NCBI GenBank assembly: GCA_902806595.1
Contig: CADCXC010000037.1
Location: 2,728,001-2,792,000, forward strand
DNA from: Pyrenopolyporus hunteri
Taxonomy: Eukaryota > Ascomycota > Sordariomycetes > Xylariales > Hypoxylaceae
Length of the DNA: 64,000 nucleotides
Direction of reading: 5' to 3'
The position numbers and the translations under genes are program-made. Position 1 is the first letter of the stretch. Each line of letters opens with the position of its first letter. Shown here piece after piece: positions 47,369-57,964 of this stretch. Below the pieces are notes generated by a model, which saw nothing but the letters and a program-made list of their open reading frames with translations, was not told the DNA's origin and did no database searches.

Positions 47369-48435
47369 CTTCTTTTCCTCGCCCCTTTTCTCCTCACTCT
47401 TCTTACGAGCCTCGTCGCCGGCCACCTCTTCACCCGGCACCAGCGCCACCGTAGTAAAGGGAAACGAGAGTATTTACTGAGTCTCCTGCGTGTCGCGCGG
47501 GGTTTGGTGCGCGCCGGCCGATGGTGTTGGTTGGATGGAGCCGTGTTGGAAGTCGGACGTGCGCATTGGTATAGGGGAGGAGGTGGGTGTAGGTTGGGTG
47601 GGTAGGTAGATTGGTAGATACCTAAGAGATAGGTAGTGAGTTCGTAATTATAGGGAATTCGGTGGGTGCTCGAGCAGCTAGACCGAAGGTAATACTAAAG
47701 AGTGAGGAGGTACGTGGTAGATAGGTAAGGTACCAAGGCAATACGTAAATAGGTGAGTAAGGGAGGACCAGGGGTACTCTACTCGCATTTGATACGCAAA
47801 AAGAAAAAGGTAAGGTAAAGTGAGATAACAGAAAAGAAATATAAAATCCAGGTGAATAGGTAGATGCCTACCTAGTAGGGAGGGAGGGAGAGTACGCGGG
47901 TCTAGAAACGTAGCACATCGATCAGCTTGGCGATGATGCGAACAACTTCGTCAGGGCCACATGGGAAGGCTTTGCTGCGGGAACCCTCGTACATATCAAG
48001 CTTCCAGAGCGAAGCCACGAACGAGTTGTCGGCTAGAAGCCAAGGGACCCGTGATGCAACACAGGTAGGAAAGCATGACCAATAGACGTGTATCTCCTTC
48101 TCTGATCCGGGGAATAAACTCTGAACATTACAATGGACTAAACATTCTATCTTGTGAGGGCTGGAACTCCACAAGCGAATAATAACAACTACCTACATAC
48201 AAAGGTTATCCATCGTCATATAGGGGGGGTAATCGTTTTCTTCTAATAACACGGCCGTCCTGCTTTGACACGTATATGAACACATGCTACCTAACGAACT
48301 CCTTTTTCGCTCGGGCTAGGAAATGCACAAAACAGCGTACCTGCTTCACTTGGTTCTCAAGCAGTGTCGTAGCTCTCTTCGAGCCCCATTGGCCATTACC
48401 GTCCGCCTTTCTTCAGCCCCTCACGTATTGGCGCT
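47369..48435. other. Region between the membrane-protein gene and apl3
   Basis: Besides the orphan coding-like segment at 47902-48192, this holds purine-rich DNA with GGTAGG words (47575-47890), probably the promoter of the minus-strand membrane-protein gene, and the likely 3' UTR of the AP-2 gene near 48300-48435. Confidence 0.4.
47902..48192 (-). CDS. Possible orphan exon or gene remnant
   Basis: An open frame of 96 codons runs from just after a TAG (possible acceptor TATGTAG) at 48193 to a stop at 47902-47904. It has no ATG near its start. The translation has balanced composition with Trp, Cys and Phe residues and a helix-like end (DEVVRIIAKLIDVL), unlike the shadow frames elsewhere. No family was recognised. 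It could be the last exon of a small unannotated gene, a gene relic, or chance. An upstream ATG exon with good signals could not be fixed between 48193 and the AP-2 gene end. Confidence 0.28.
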   Translation of the reverse strand, partial: VVVIIRLWSSSPHKIECLVHCNVQSLFPGSEKEIHVYWSCFPTCVASRVPWLLADNSFVASLWKLDMYEGSRSKAFPCGPDEVVRIIAKLIDVLRF

Positions 48436-51400
48436 TCATTGTACCATTATATTGCTAAAGGTATCCGATATCTCTTGACGCGTTGGCCCCTCACGTAGCT
48501 CTGATGCTGTAGGGACACCTGCGGCTATCCTCTCTTCCATCAGCTTTAGCAATACTGGGGGCACGCTCTCATCCGTGGCACGAATTGTAAGTCGGACCAT
48601 CTAAATTATTCATTAGCGACTCATATAAATAGGCAATCATACCGGGTTTATCTCACCTGCGAAGCATAGTTTGGCTCCAGTCTCATTAAACAGCCAAACT
48701 TGCCCCCCTCAGCGGTGTGGAGCACGCTGGCCCCGACGAAGTTCTTGCTATTCGGATCAACACCATTGAGTATTCCCCAACGGAATCCTTGGATGGTTTT
48801 GCGAATAAAGCTTTCGTTTATCTCCCGCGAGCCGGTTTTACCGCCAGCAAGGCCGATGATTTGTTGAGCCTCGCGTGGTGGACCACCGATTTGCTTCCAT
48901 CTCTTGAAGAAGTCGTCTGCAGTCAGGTCCGCGGGGTCCATGAACTTGTGGGCAGTGAGCGGGAGCATCAGGGTGAGCGCTTGTAGAGCTCCCGCGAGGT
49001 AACTTATCCTAATAGTGGGGCTCTTCTTGAAGACTCTCTTCGCCTCGAACATGATGATTAGCCTCGATTGTCCGCCCTGCGTAATAGAGCTATCGGGCAT
49101 AGACTTGATATCCCATGAGAGTTTGTCTTTCTCGCTCTCATCCAAATCCAGCGTTGTCGTAAAGGAGCTGATAGTGGCTGGCGTCTTGTTTGTAAAGTAT
49201 AATATGAGGCACGCCATCTGTCCCCTGTATTCTGAGCGGACGCCGACTTGAATCTGACCGTCCTCGAAGAGCACGCCGTCGGCTTTAAGCAGCAGTTTAT
49301 TGAACCCGGATTCCCAACCCGGAGATAGATGCGCGGCACTGGCCAAATTTGGCGCCTTAAGCATCTTTTCGGGAACGGGACCCGCGTTCATGTCAAGGCC
49401 GGCGAGATCGTTAGAGTGGCCGTTGGCGCCGTTTGCTGCACCGTTCGCCAAACCATTTCCGTTAACCGGTCCGTTAGAACTGAACGTCCTCCTAAGACTG
49501 GGACTCTTGGTCATATTCAGCTCTGCGGCATCGGTGTTCGCGTCCTTGCCGCCGACTACCCAGGTCCGTTTATCACTAGTGCCGGCATGTTTCTGGTGAA
49601 GCCTCGACAGGAGCGCAGATTGCCGTTCGGGGAACGGCGGCATCTCGTCGCAAACCGTCCGAAGCAAGTCATCCGTTGGGAGGCTCGCAAGCGTCAAGTA
49701 CTCAAAAGCCCGCTGTTGCAGCTCCGGATCCAACGTATGGCTATATAATTCGAAAACTTGTAACAGCTGAGGTTTTATCTCCGGAAACAAATTAACGAAT
49801 TTAATAAACGAGGAGAGAATCATAGCGCGGGTACTCGACGAACAAGCGGGAAGCTTTCTGGATAGCGCGAGAAACTGCTCGATAGGACTGCAACCCTGCT
49901 CCTCCGCGATCAGATGGCCAAACTCCCCAAGGATATAGGCTCCGATCTTCACTAGCGTTTCATGGCAGTGGTCTTGCTTGACATGCTGCAAGGTATTATG
50001 CGCCGCGTAGACCTGCAGCTCCTCGTTGTTCGTAACAATCTGGATAACTCGCTGCCAAACCTCATCGCTGAGGTGATCTCCCGCGATAGCCACCAGACGC
50101 AATGACACATTGATATACCACTGAATATCGGTAGCGTACTTCTCCGTTAGAATTGCAATCTTCAAAGCCATCTCTTCTCGGATCGCGAAGTCGGCATTCC
50201 GCAAATAGTGCAAAAGTTCCGAAACAATCGGCACAGAATTGGTCGAATCGCACATACTATATAGCAAATCGAGGCCCTTTCTGCGGACACTAATGTCACG
50301 GTCCTTAAGGGATCCGAGGATCACTTCTTGGTGCTGCTTGATAGGATCGAGGTTCTCAGCTCGAGCCGCCAGATGCGTCATAGCTTCCAGACCCAGGTAC
50401 CTGACGTTCGTCTCCCTGGATGTGATGAAACGGCCGAGACGAGAAGATATCTGCTTCATTAACGCATGCTCCGTGTCCAGGTGGATGATGAGGTTGATAG
50501 CCTCAAAAAGCACTGCGTTCTGAGCGTTATTCTGTTGGACGTTCTTGTTTGTTTCCATCGCCAGGTTTAGGATTTTCTGCAACGACTCCCGGATCATCTC
50601 TCGCACGTGGCTATCCTCTACTGGGTTGGTTAGCCCCTACGTCATAAAAGAATCTTATCACTAGAACGATTCATACCTGACGGTGGGAAATATTGAAGTA
50701 GCCGTAATAATTTGACTTGTATCCAAGGGCACGGGACCTTGTAATACAAGTAGTCGGCGGTGTAGTCTCCATCGACCAGTATCCGTTTGAGCCGCGACGC
50801 GGCTTTGACGTAGGCACCCTTGTACTGCTCCAAGTTGTCTTGCGCCACGGCCATGACTAGAGATGTAACAGAGAGGGCCACTCCCAGGTCGAGGTCGTCC
50901 ATGAGAGATATTATCCGTTCCGCCCACTGCGGTTGGATTATGTCCGGGTGCTTGCGGTATAGGCGGAGGAGGGTAAGGGCGGCCTTCTTTTTCACGAACG
51001 CCTTCGAAGTCCTACACTCGTCATTAGATTCCGTTGTAAGCAATTTCATGACGGGACCGGCGGTCGGACGTACGGCGAAATCAGAAGCCTGTGGACCTCT
51101 CCACTCAGTGCTTCTCCCATCTCCCGACCTCCTACGTTCGCGATCGCGTGCAACGCTAGGCAGTTAAAGAGTTCGTTGTGGTCGAGGAGGTCTTTCCGTA
51201 TGCTGTTGACGACCAAGTGTAACAGTTCGTGTTTCTCGTGCAAGAAGAGCGTCATGGCCAGGTATCCAATTTGCTTCTCGGAGTACTTGTTCGCCGAGAT
51301 AAGGTTGACGGCCTCGAGATGGCCGAAATCGACATTCCAACCTAATATGTAAATATACAACAACTACTCCGGACGGTTAGATTCGCTCGCGTCTCGCGGG

Positions 51401-51792
51401 GAAAGGGGTTTTGCGCTCGTACTTTGCAAACGTATTTCTTCTTGTGGTAGCCGCTCAGGTTACCGTCTATATTCTGTTAGCTCAGGGGTTCCGACGCCGG
51501 CGCCCCAGCGTTGCGCGAAGGCGTGCTGTTCGCTTTAGGTTAAAGTATAGCGTACCCTTAAACTTCTGTCTGTAACGTAGGGACTATATATTAGCATCTA
51601 CGTGCACAATGGCGGCCGTAAGGGGTCTGTTTCCACCTACCGAATATTTGCCAACTCTTTATTAATCCTCTTCTCTTCAAGATCCCTAGCCCTCGCATTT
51701 CGCAGGTCGGCGATGAACTGGACGAGGCCACGCATGTTCGAATTGCTGCTGCTCGACCGGCCCAGGAAGCCGGCCGCCGCGGAGGAAGCCAT
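48436..51792 (-). CDS. apl3: AP-2 complex subunit alpha (alpha-adaptin)
   Basis: Seven exons on the minus strand: 51792-51641, 51569-51556, 51466-51423, 51363-51074, 51011-50677, 50617-48657 and 48600-48436, giving 986 residues. The adaptin trunk starts MRGLVQFIADLRNARARDLE and runs through many HEAT repeats (KKKYVCKLLYIYILGW, VNLISANKYSEKQIGYLA). A Ser/Asn/Gly-rich hinge (NGNGLANGAANGANGH) follows, then the ear and appendage domains. Alpha-adaptin binds PIP2, cargo motifs and accessory proteins at plasma-membrane clathrin pits; in filamentous fungi AP-2 also acts in polar growth. Exon 2 is only 14 nt. Exon 6 could read on for two codons to a TAA, but GTGAGA at 48656 is a donor and the final 54-residue exon restores the conserved MVRLTIRATDESVPPVLLKL end of the appendage. 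Confidence 0.93.
51556..51569 (-). other. 14-nt microexon of the AP-2 alpha gene
   Basis: Between intron 51640-51570 and intron 51555-51467 only 14 bases are retained. They complete an Arg codon, encode QKFK and start an Asp codon. Skipping it would shift the frame, and including it gives the continuous family sequence NIRQKFKDGNLSGYHKKKY. Confidence 0.82.
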
Positions 51793-52674
51793 GGTGTAGT
51801 CGCAACGACGATTCCCCCTATTCTAACGCGACGCCCGCTATCTCCGTCGCATCCGCCGGTAATGACCACCAGCGGCACGCGAGACTTAGTTTATATAGGA
51901 AGAGGTTGGATTCGAATTCGAATGTTCAGGCCCGATATCGAGAGGAAGCACGCTCGAGGATGCGGCTCTCATGATAGACCAGGTCAGTCTATGAACATGG
52001 TCGGACGTGACCAAAGCGAGCGGCGGACAGGGGGGGCTGCGCCCAGGATATCGAAGCGGAAACGGTACGGTTGTATTCGAGGTCCGAGGGTCTTGTCGCC
52101 AGGCAAAATTAGATGAATTAGGATCGAATGCTCATTCGAAATGCGGGATATGGCAGCTGGTGGTGGTACAACATTGGACGGTTGTTGGTGTCAGGGACAC
52201 ATATGGGAACAAATATGTGAAGGAATTGGGAATTGGCAGCGGGAGCGTCCAGTGGTGTTGTTTAAACCCGGGGCGGCGAAAAGAGGAAGAGGAGCACCTG
52301 CTGCTGCTTCCGCTGCTATTGTTGCACCACACCTCCTTCCATTAGTCGGATACCCGTTGTTTAATATCGCCGTTTGTGGAGCACATGATTGGCGCCTCGA
52401 TTGCACGAAGTACATTCCTTATGTATACGTTCCTTAATAACCCCCTCGAGGCTTACATTAAATGTGGCTTGACTTTTAATATCGATGTACACCGTACCCG
52501 ACTTATCGATATAGGCGCCTCCACTATTTACTGCACCATTTATTAGGTGCATATTACATAAATCGGCCGCTCCTTATCCCCGTCGACGTCAGAGCGAACT
52601 AATCACTTACATAGAAGCTCCCCCCGGCTCTGGAAAATTCAGGATGTGAAGAATCCAATTGACAACCCAGGAGA
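51793..52674. promoter_or_regulatory. Divergent promoter region of apl3 and NDUFAF5
   Basis: An 880-bp non-coding interval between two divergent start codons. No repeated or recognisable control site stands out. Confidence 0.42.
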
Positions 52675-53787
52675 ATGAATTGCGGTCTCCGGAGGTCAGC
52701 TCTACTGCCGCCGCGGGTTTCGCGGGTAGCAGTAGCGGCGGCCCGGCGATCCTACGCCTTCCAAGCCGCAGCGCCTCCCGTCCACCAGGTCTTCAACCGC
52801 CGCACGAAATGGCTGCAAAAGGAGCGCGCCGCCGCCGACGTCGAGGCTAGCCGGACGGCCGACTATCTGAAAGACGAAGTGGCCGTCCGGCTATGCGACA
52901 GGCTGCTAGTGCGCCCCCTTCTCTCTTATACGTACGCTAAAACAGAGTGAGCTAACACCCTACCCTAGGACATCAAGCGGACCTACCCGCAGGTCCTCGA
53001 CCTCGGCGCAAACTCGTGCAACATCGCACGGGCGCTAACCCGGCCTCACCCGGACCCCTCGGACCCAAGCACGTCCGCCCCTCTCTCCTCGCGCATCGGG
53101 CACCTCCTCGCCGTCGACTCGTCCGCAACCCTCTTATACCGCGACGCCGAGGAGCCCTTCAACCGCGAGCTGAACATGACGCGGCAAGTGATCTCCGACG
53201 AGGAAACGCTGCCCTTCGAGCCGGAGACCTTCGACCTCGTGCTCAGCTCGCTCAGCCTGCACTGGATCAACGACCTGCCGGGGGTGCTGGCGCAGATCAA
53301 CAACGTGCTGAAGCGGGACTGCGCCTTCGTGGGGGCGATGCTGGGCGGGGACACGCTGTTCGAGCTGCGCACGTCGCTGCAGCTGGCGGAGCAGGAGCGG
53401 CGGGGCGGGATATCCCCGCACGTGTCGCCGCTCGCCGACGTGCGGGACGTCGGCGGCCTGCTGCAGCGCGCCGGCTTCAAGATGCTGACCGTCGACGTCG
53501 ACGACATCATCGTCGACTACCCGGACACCTTCGCGCTGATGCAGGATCTCCAGGCCATGGGGGAGGGCAACGCGGTTCTCGGTCGCGAGATGGGCGGTAT
53601 TCAGCGCGATGTGCTCCTGGCCAACGAAGCTATCTATCGAGAGCTTCACGGAAACGAGGACGGGTCTATACCCGCGACTTTCCGGACGATCTACATGATT
53701 GGATGGAAAGAGTCCGAGAACCAGCGCAAGCCGTTGCCACGGGGCAGCGGGCAGGTTAGTTTAAAAGACGTACTAGAGAAGAAATAA
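52675..53787 (+). CDS. NDUFAF5: Mitochondrial complex I assembly methyltransferase NDUFAF5
   Basis: Exons 52675-52908 and 52969-53787 give 350 residues. The first 25-30 residues are Arg/Ala-rich without acidic residues, a good mitochondrial presequence. VFNRRTKWLQKERAA and the Rossmann motif I VLDLGANSCNIARAL (near residue 87) begin the SAM-dependent methyltransferase fold. LPFEPETFDLVLSSLSLHWINDLPG is motif IV/post-I. LGGDTLFELRTSLQLAEQERRGG and SPLADVRDVGGLLQRAGF are family signatures. NDUFAF5 assists early complex I assembly; the human protein hydroxylates an Arg of NDUFS7. The donor GTGCGC at 52909 is atypical, but the join DRLL/DIKRT matches the family. The coding region is strongly GC-rich, which opens long antisense frames. 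Confidence 0.9.
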
Positions 53788-54078
53788 ATAAACGTGTCCG
53801 AATTGGTATTATAACCGTCTCCCTTATACGTCGTAGCTTCTTGCTTCATAGTAACGATTATTAATTATTAGTTTGTACGCACAAGTCCGCGCCGGACCAA
53901 TCTCAACGTCGAAAAGCATTGCGTAGGTAGCCTAATAGACTCAAGCCAGAAGAATAAGCAACCCCCAACAACGTTCCCCTAGCTCATACCGCACCCCCGT
54001 ATGCAACGATAAGTAGCCGGTGCGAACCACAGACACCCTGACCCCGGCGAATCCCTTCTGCAACCCTCATACTCGAAT

Positions 54079-56306
54079 TCACCCTGCCAGCAGGCGTTCT
54101 TGCAAGAAATCCTTCAGATGGTTCAACGCGATTTCCCCACGTACTTCTAACCAAGAGCCGCACTCCATCACGGCGAGGTGATCTAGTAGCTCACTGAATT
54201 TAACGAACATGTCTTCGCAGTACGGATGGGGACATATGAAGCGCAATGGCTGGTGTACCGCGCTGGCGAGATGCTTCGCAAAATCTCGTTTCTCTGTGAA
54301 GCTAATACCACAGGCCGAACAATCATAGGCTCCGGAAGAATCGACCCATAAACATTTCAACATCTCAGGACGGAGATGGTCGGCTATAGTTTCTTCGATT
54401 TCGCCAGTGGTGAATCTCTTTGCTCGATCCTCGCGATTCAAGACACGGTAGAATGCTCCGGAACAGGCGCTCCCCTCGCAATGATAAACCAAAGCCAATC
54501 TTGAAGGAAACGTCTCCAAACAGGCCATACACCTCATCGCAGTAATGGCCGGCTCAGACTATTGGATCGTTAGTCGATGCTATAGATAGAGTTATTATCT
54601 GGAGGATAGCATTGTCTCACCTCTTTTGATTTAGAATCACCATCCGCCAACTCCGTCCCTTCCTCGTCCTCATCATGACAGTCCTGGACGTGGGCCTTGA
54701 GACTTTCCTTGGTAAGGAACCCAATAGCACACAAGTTGCAGTAATGGCGAACGCCGCTCTTGGTTTTATGTATCCTGAGGGCTCCTCGGCTATCATGAGC
54801 AACGTGACAACGCCTACAATAGTGATGACCGGCCATGAGATGAAGAGCAAGTTCCGGAGCATCATCGTGCTCACGGTTGCATTTAAAGCAGTAGTGGTGC
54901 TCTGCCTGGAGATGAAGAGCAGGATCTTGCGCATCGATGTACTCATCGTTACACTCAAGACAATATTGATGTTTATCGCTTTGATCCATAGGCTCGCCAG
55001 GCGCGGCCGATGGCACGAAATCCCCGTGGCACATATGGCCGTAAGGGTGATTTGTCTCTATATGTCGGCTTAGACGTTCATCGTCCGAAAAATCATCTTG
55101 ACAAAACCGACAGAGGTTGTGGCGATCGCTCTCCGCAACATGACCCTCGAGACCGGTAGCTGTCTCAAAGGCCTGACCACATCGCTGGCAATAGGGATGA
55201 CTCGTACGTAGATGCTCGTCGAGGTCATGGGGTGACTGGAAGGTTTCGCTACAGATACCACAGTAGTGATGCTTCTTTTCCCGGTGGATAGCCAGCTTCT
55301 CTGCATCTATAAAATCTTGATCGCACTCCTGGCAGTAATGATGGTCCGGCCCTAGTCGCATGTGCGTACTAAGTGCCATCTTGTTTTGAAACGCCGAACG
55401 GCATTTTTGACAATAGTAATGTGTGCTTGGGCTTTGCATGATATGAAGAGTATACTCCTCCTTCGTTCTGAATTGAATATTACAAGTCTCGCAATAATGA
55501 TGATCGGTATAGGCTCGGTTTACGAAATGCGTAAGTATTGCTTTATCGGACGATAGGTGTAGATCACACGAGTAACAATAATAGTGAGCGCCCGAATAGA
55601 AGTAATGGTTCTTCAAGCTTTCCGCATCTTCGAAGTCCGAATGGCATTTCAGGCAGTAGTGATGCAGCACTCCAGTTGCCCATGTTCCTGGTACCCCGTA
55701 GTGGCCGACAAGCTCGTCGGGGTCCGCGAATTCCTTCAAACATTTCTTACAAAAGAAGTGGCGGTTGCTGGCGGTAAGGTGCTCGGTTTTCGCTTGGCTT
55801 GTGGTAAATCCGAGCTTGCACTTTTCGCAGAAGAAGTGATTTGCTTTGCAATGAGATCGTAACGCTCCACTAGAGGAAAAATCCACACCACACACGTTGC
55901 ACTAGAAGTGTAAAGTGCTCGTCTCCCTGTGGTTTACGAGCTCATCGACGGATGAGAATGTCTTACGACACTGTTGACAGTAGCGATGTGCGTAGTGCAG
56001 GTGGTCGTCAAGCTGATTCCACTGGAAATGCTGGCCACAATCTTGGAAGGGGCACTTCCCATGTTGCTTCTCATGTTGGGCCGTATGAGTGTTAAGAGCT
56101 TCCTTATCCTTCGGCTTGCAGGTATCGCGAAACAATGTATGCTGGCGGTGACCCTGGAGCATAGCTTCATCAGGCCACCACAATCCGCAACCTTCACAGA
56201 ATCGATGGTCTCGAGCATGGAAACTGCTGTATTTCCAATGTTGCTCGATGGCTTTCCAGTTTGGGAAATCACGGGAACAAGGCGTACAATGCTTGCTGAA
56301 CTTCAT
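54079..56306 (-). CDS. Tandem C2H2 zinc-finger protein interrupted by an in-frame TAG
   Basis: Reading frame 56306-54621 plus exon 54558-54079 (minus strand, intron 54620-54559) encodes about 720 residues, apart from a TAG at 55904-55902, after codon 134. About 20 closely packed C2H2-type fingers, many with an HHYC or HYYC join so that fingers follow with almost no linker, run through exon 1. A separate Cys/His domain is in exon 2. The TAG falls between the last His of one finger (STLHF) and the first Cys of the next (CNVCGVDF), and the frame is otherwise intact on both sides. One later finger has Gly in place of its first Cys (YGHMC, near 55030). The TAG may be a nonsense allele, a base-call error or a readthrough stop. 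Similar multi-finger proteins are common in Pezizomycotina with unknown role, probably nucleic-acid binding. Start chosen at the first ATG, 56306; an open frame without ATG continues upstream to 56408. Confidence 0.7.
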
Positions 56307-57186
56307 TTTGACCAACTGTAGTAACGAATCTGTACAAGGGCGTTCATGCACGGGGGGATCCGACGAAACCCAACGGGGTTGGTTTTGGGATAAGGAAATA
56401 GTAGGCACCTAGGATGGAATCTATTATGTGAGGATTTGGGTGTAGATGAAACCACTCGAGTCACGCGTTGAATCCTGGTGGTGGTAAAGACTCTAGAAAA
56501 CTTCAAAGAATGTGATTACAACGAAGTAAGCTGAGGTGCTATGCGCCGATGAACTAGAACCAGTGTAATAGGTTGTAATACCGAAAGTTGGAAATTGAAA
56601 GTCGCTTCAGGTTTGATTTGACTTGAGGGTGGGTAGATGTTAGAGGGAAGAGGGAGGAGGAAGAATGAGAGGAAGAGAAAGAATCTTAACAAGAGGGAGA
56701 GACGCGATGCGGGAAAGAGAGCGAGATCAGAGCTCTTTCCCTTGGATGCCTAGATAGTTTATGACGAAGGAGTAGCGCGGGGTGTAGCTACCACGCTACA
56801 GATGCAACTACCTATCTGATAGTACTCAGTGTATCTTATTTTTGGGCGAACCCGACTCCCAGGTCTGCTTTAGTAGGGAAGGTACATATGTATATAAGTG
56901 CATGTAGGCATGTAGGCATGTAGGCACCTATTTAGAAACAGGAAGGCGCGTCTTCACGCGAAGTAGACTGCGAATATTGAGGTATCTACCTAGGTAGGTA
57001 ACTTGGTATATATATATTAGGTAAGTTAGGTGTTGGATTTAGGTACTATGGGCGTCAACTGCCTACCCGTGTATCTGGGTAGCTCAGGGGGGCAGTAAGA
57101 CAGGAGGCATACCGGAGCCAAAAGGGTAGAGCAAAATCCTAGAGCAAAATCGTGGTCCCATTTCTAATAGCGTAATTTTCTCGACT
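56307..57186. other. Intergenic region between zinc-finger and ARPC5 genes
   Basis: No gene was recognised. 56640-56720 is purine-rich (pyrimidine-rich on the zinc-finger coding strand), probably its leader. 56880-57020 carries TAGGTA/GCATGTAG words. Confidence 0.4.
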
Positions 57187-57964
57187 TTACACCTTACGCC
57201 AGTCCGTCATGCATCGTTCTATGCTACCCAAGCCAGCAACGTCGACGACCTTCTCGTGCCAGCTCAACAGCACACTCATAGCTGCACCCGTAGATTCGTT
57301 CGTAGCTCCGGGCCTCGACCCGATCTGGCTGAATCCCGTAGTCTGCGGCGTCAAGGCCCGGGGTGGGGCTCGTAGTCCTCCGCCCGATGACCCCCCGGAC
57401 ATACCTTTGTATCTAGATACGGAGGTTAGACCCTTTGGTGGTGACCTCGGTTGAGGAAGTAGAAGGGGGAGAGAGAACGTACAGGTACTTCATCAACACG
57501 TCCAATAGCTCGCTTCCTCCCGGTGTGCCGTAGATTCGCTGTAGCATCGGCGTCATCTCGCTGGCCTTGATCGATTGTAGAACCTCGACTACGGTCTGCA
57601 TATGTGCGTCCTGTGAACACCCCCAATTCATGGTCAGCCACCCTAGTTCTCACTATCCAGACTTTCCCCATTCGTCCTTCGGTCATGATTACCCAAGGCT
57701 ATAGCCTACCTTAGCTGAGTCACTGCCATTGTACACCGGGCTTTCCAGACAGCCTCTCAGAGCACCCTCGGAGTCACCGCCACGAAGCAGTTGTCGTACT
57801 TGGGCATTGAGCTGGCGGACTTCAGCTTCGCTGACCTCGGGCAGCGGCGGGTGTAGGGTGGAGGTGTCGAAGTTCTGGGACGAATCGGGGTCTAGAGCAT
57901 CGATGTTGATGGTTCGCCAGGCGTCGCTGAGCGAGGCCGCGGTGTGCTGCTGGATGATGGACAT
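57187..57964 (-). CDS. ARPC5: Arp2/3 complex subunit ARPC5 (p16)
   Basis: Exons 57964-57710, 57610-57483 and 57412-57187 (minus strand) give 202 residues. AWRTINIDALDPDS at the N terminus, GDSEGALRGCLESPVY, VVEVLQSIKASEM and LLDVLMKYLYKGM are conserved blocks of the 16-kDa subunit. LLSWHEKVVDVAGLGSIERCM forms the C-terminal helices. A Gly/Pro/Ser-rich loop of about 35 residues between KGM and MSVLLSWHEK is typical of fungal members and makes the protein longer than the human one. ARPC5 stabilises the branched-actin nucleator at endocytic patches. Phases 0 and 2 agree at the two introns. Confidence 0.92.

Noticed and set aside
53016..53759. 247-codon plus-strand frame
   Set aside because: It overlaps the NDUFAF5 methyltransferase exon in a different frame and is Arg/Ala-rich with no family-like sequence.
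55860..55960. 36-nt intron (GTAAAC to CTTCTAG) removing the TAG of the zinc-finger gene
   Set aside because: It is shorter than workable fungal introns, has no branch site and would delete a zinc-ligand His.
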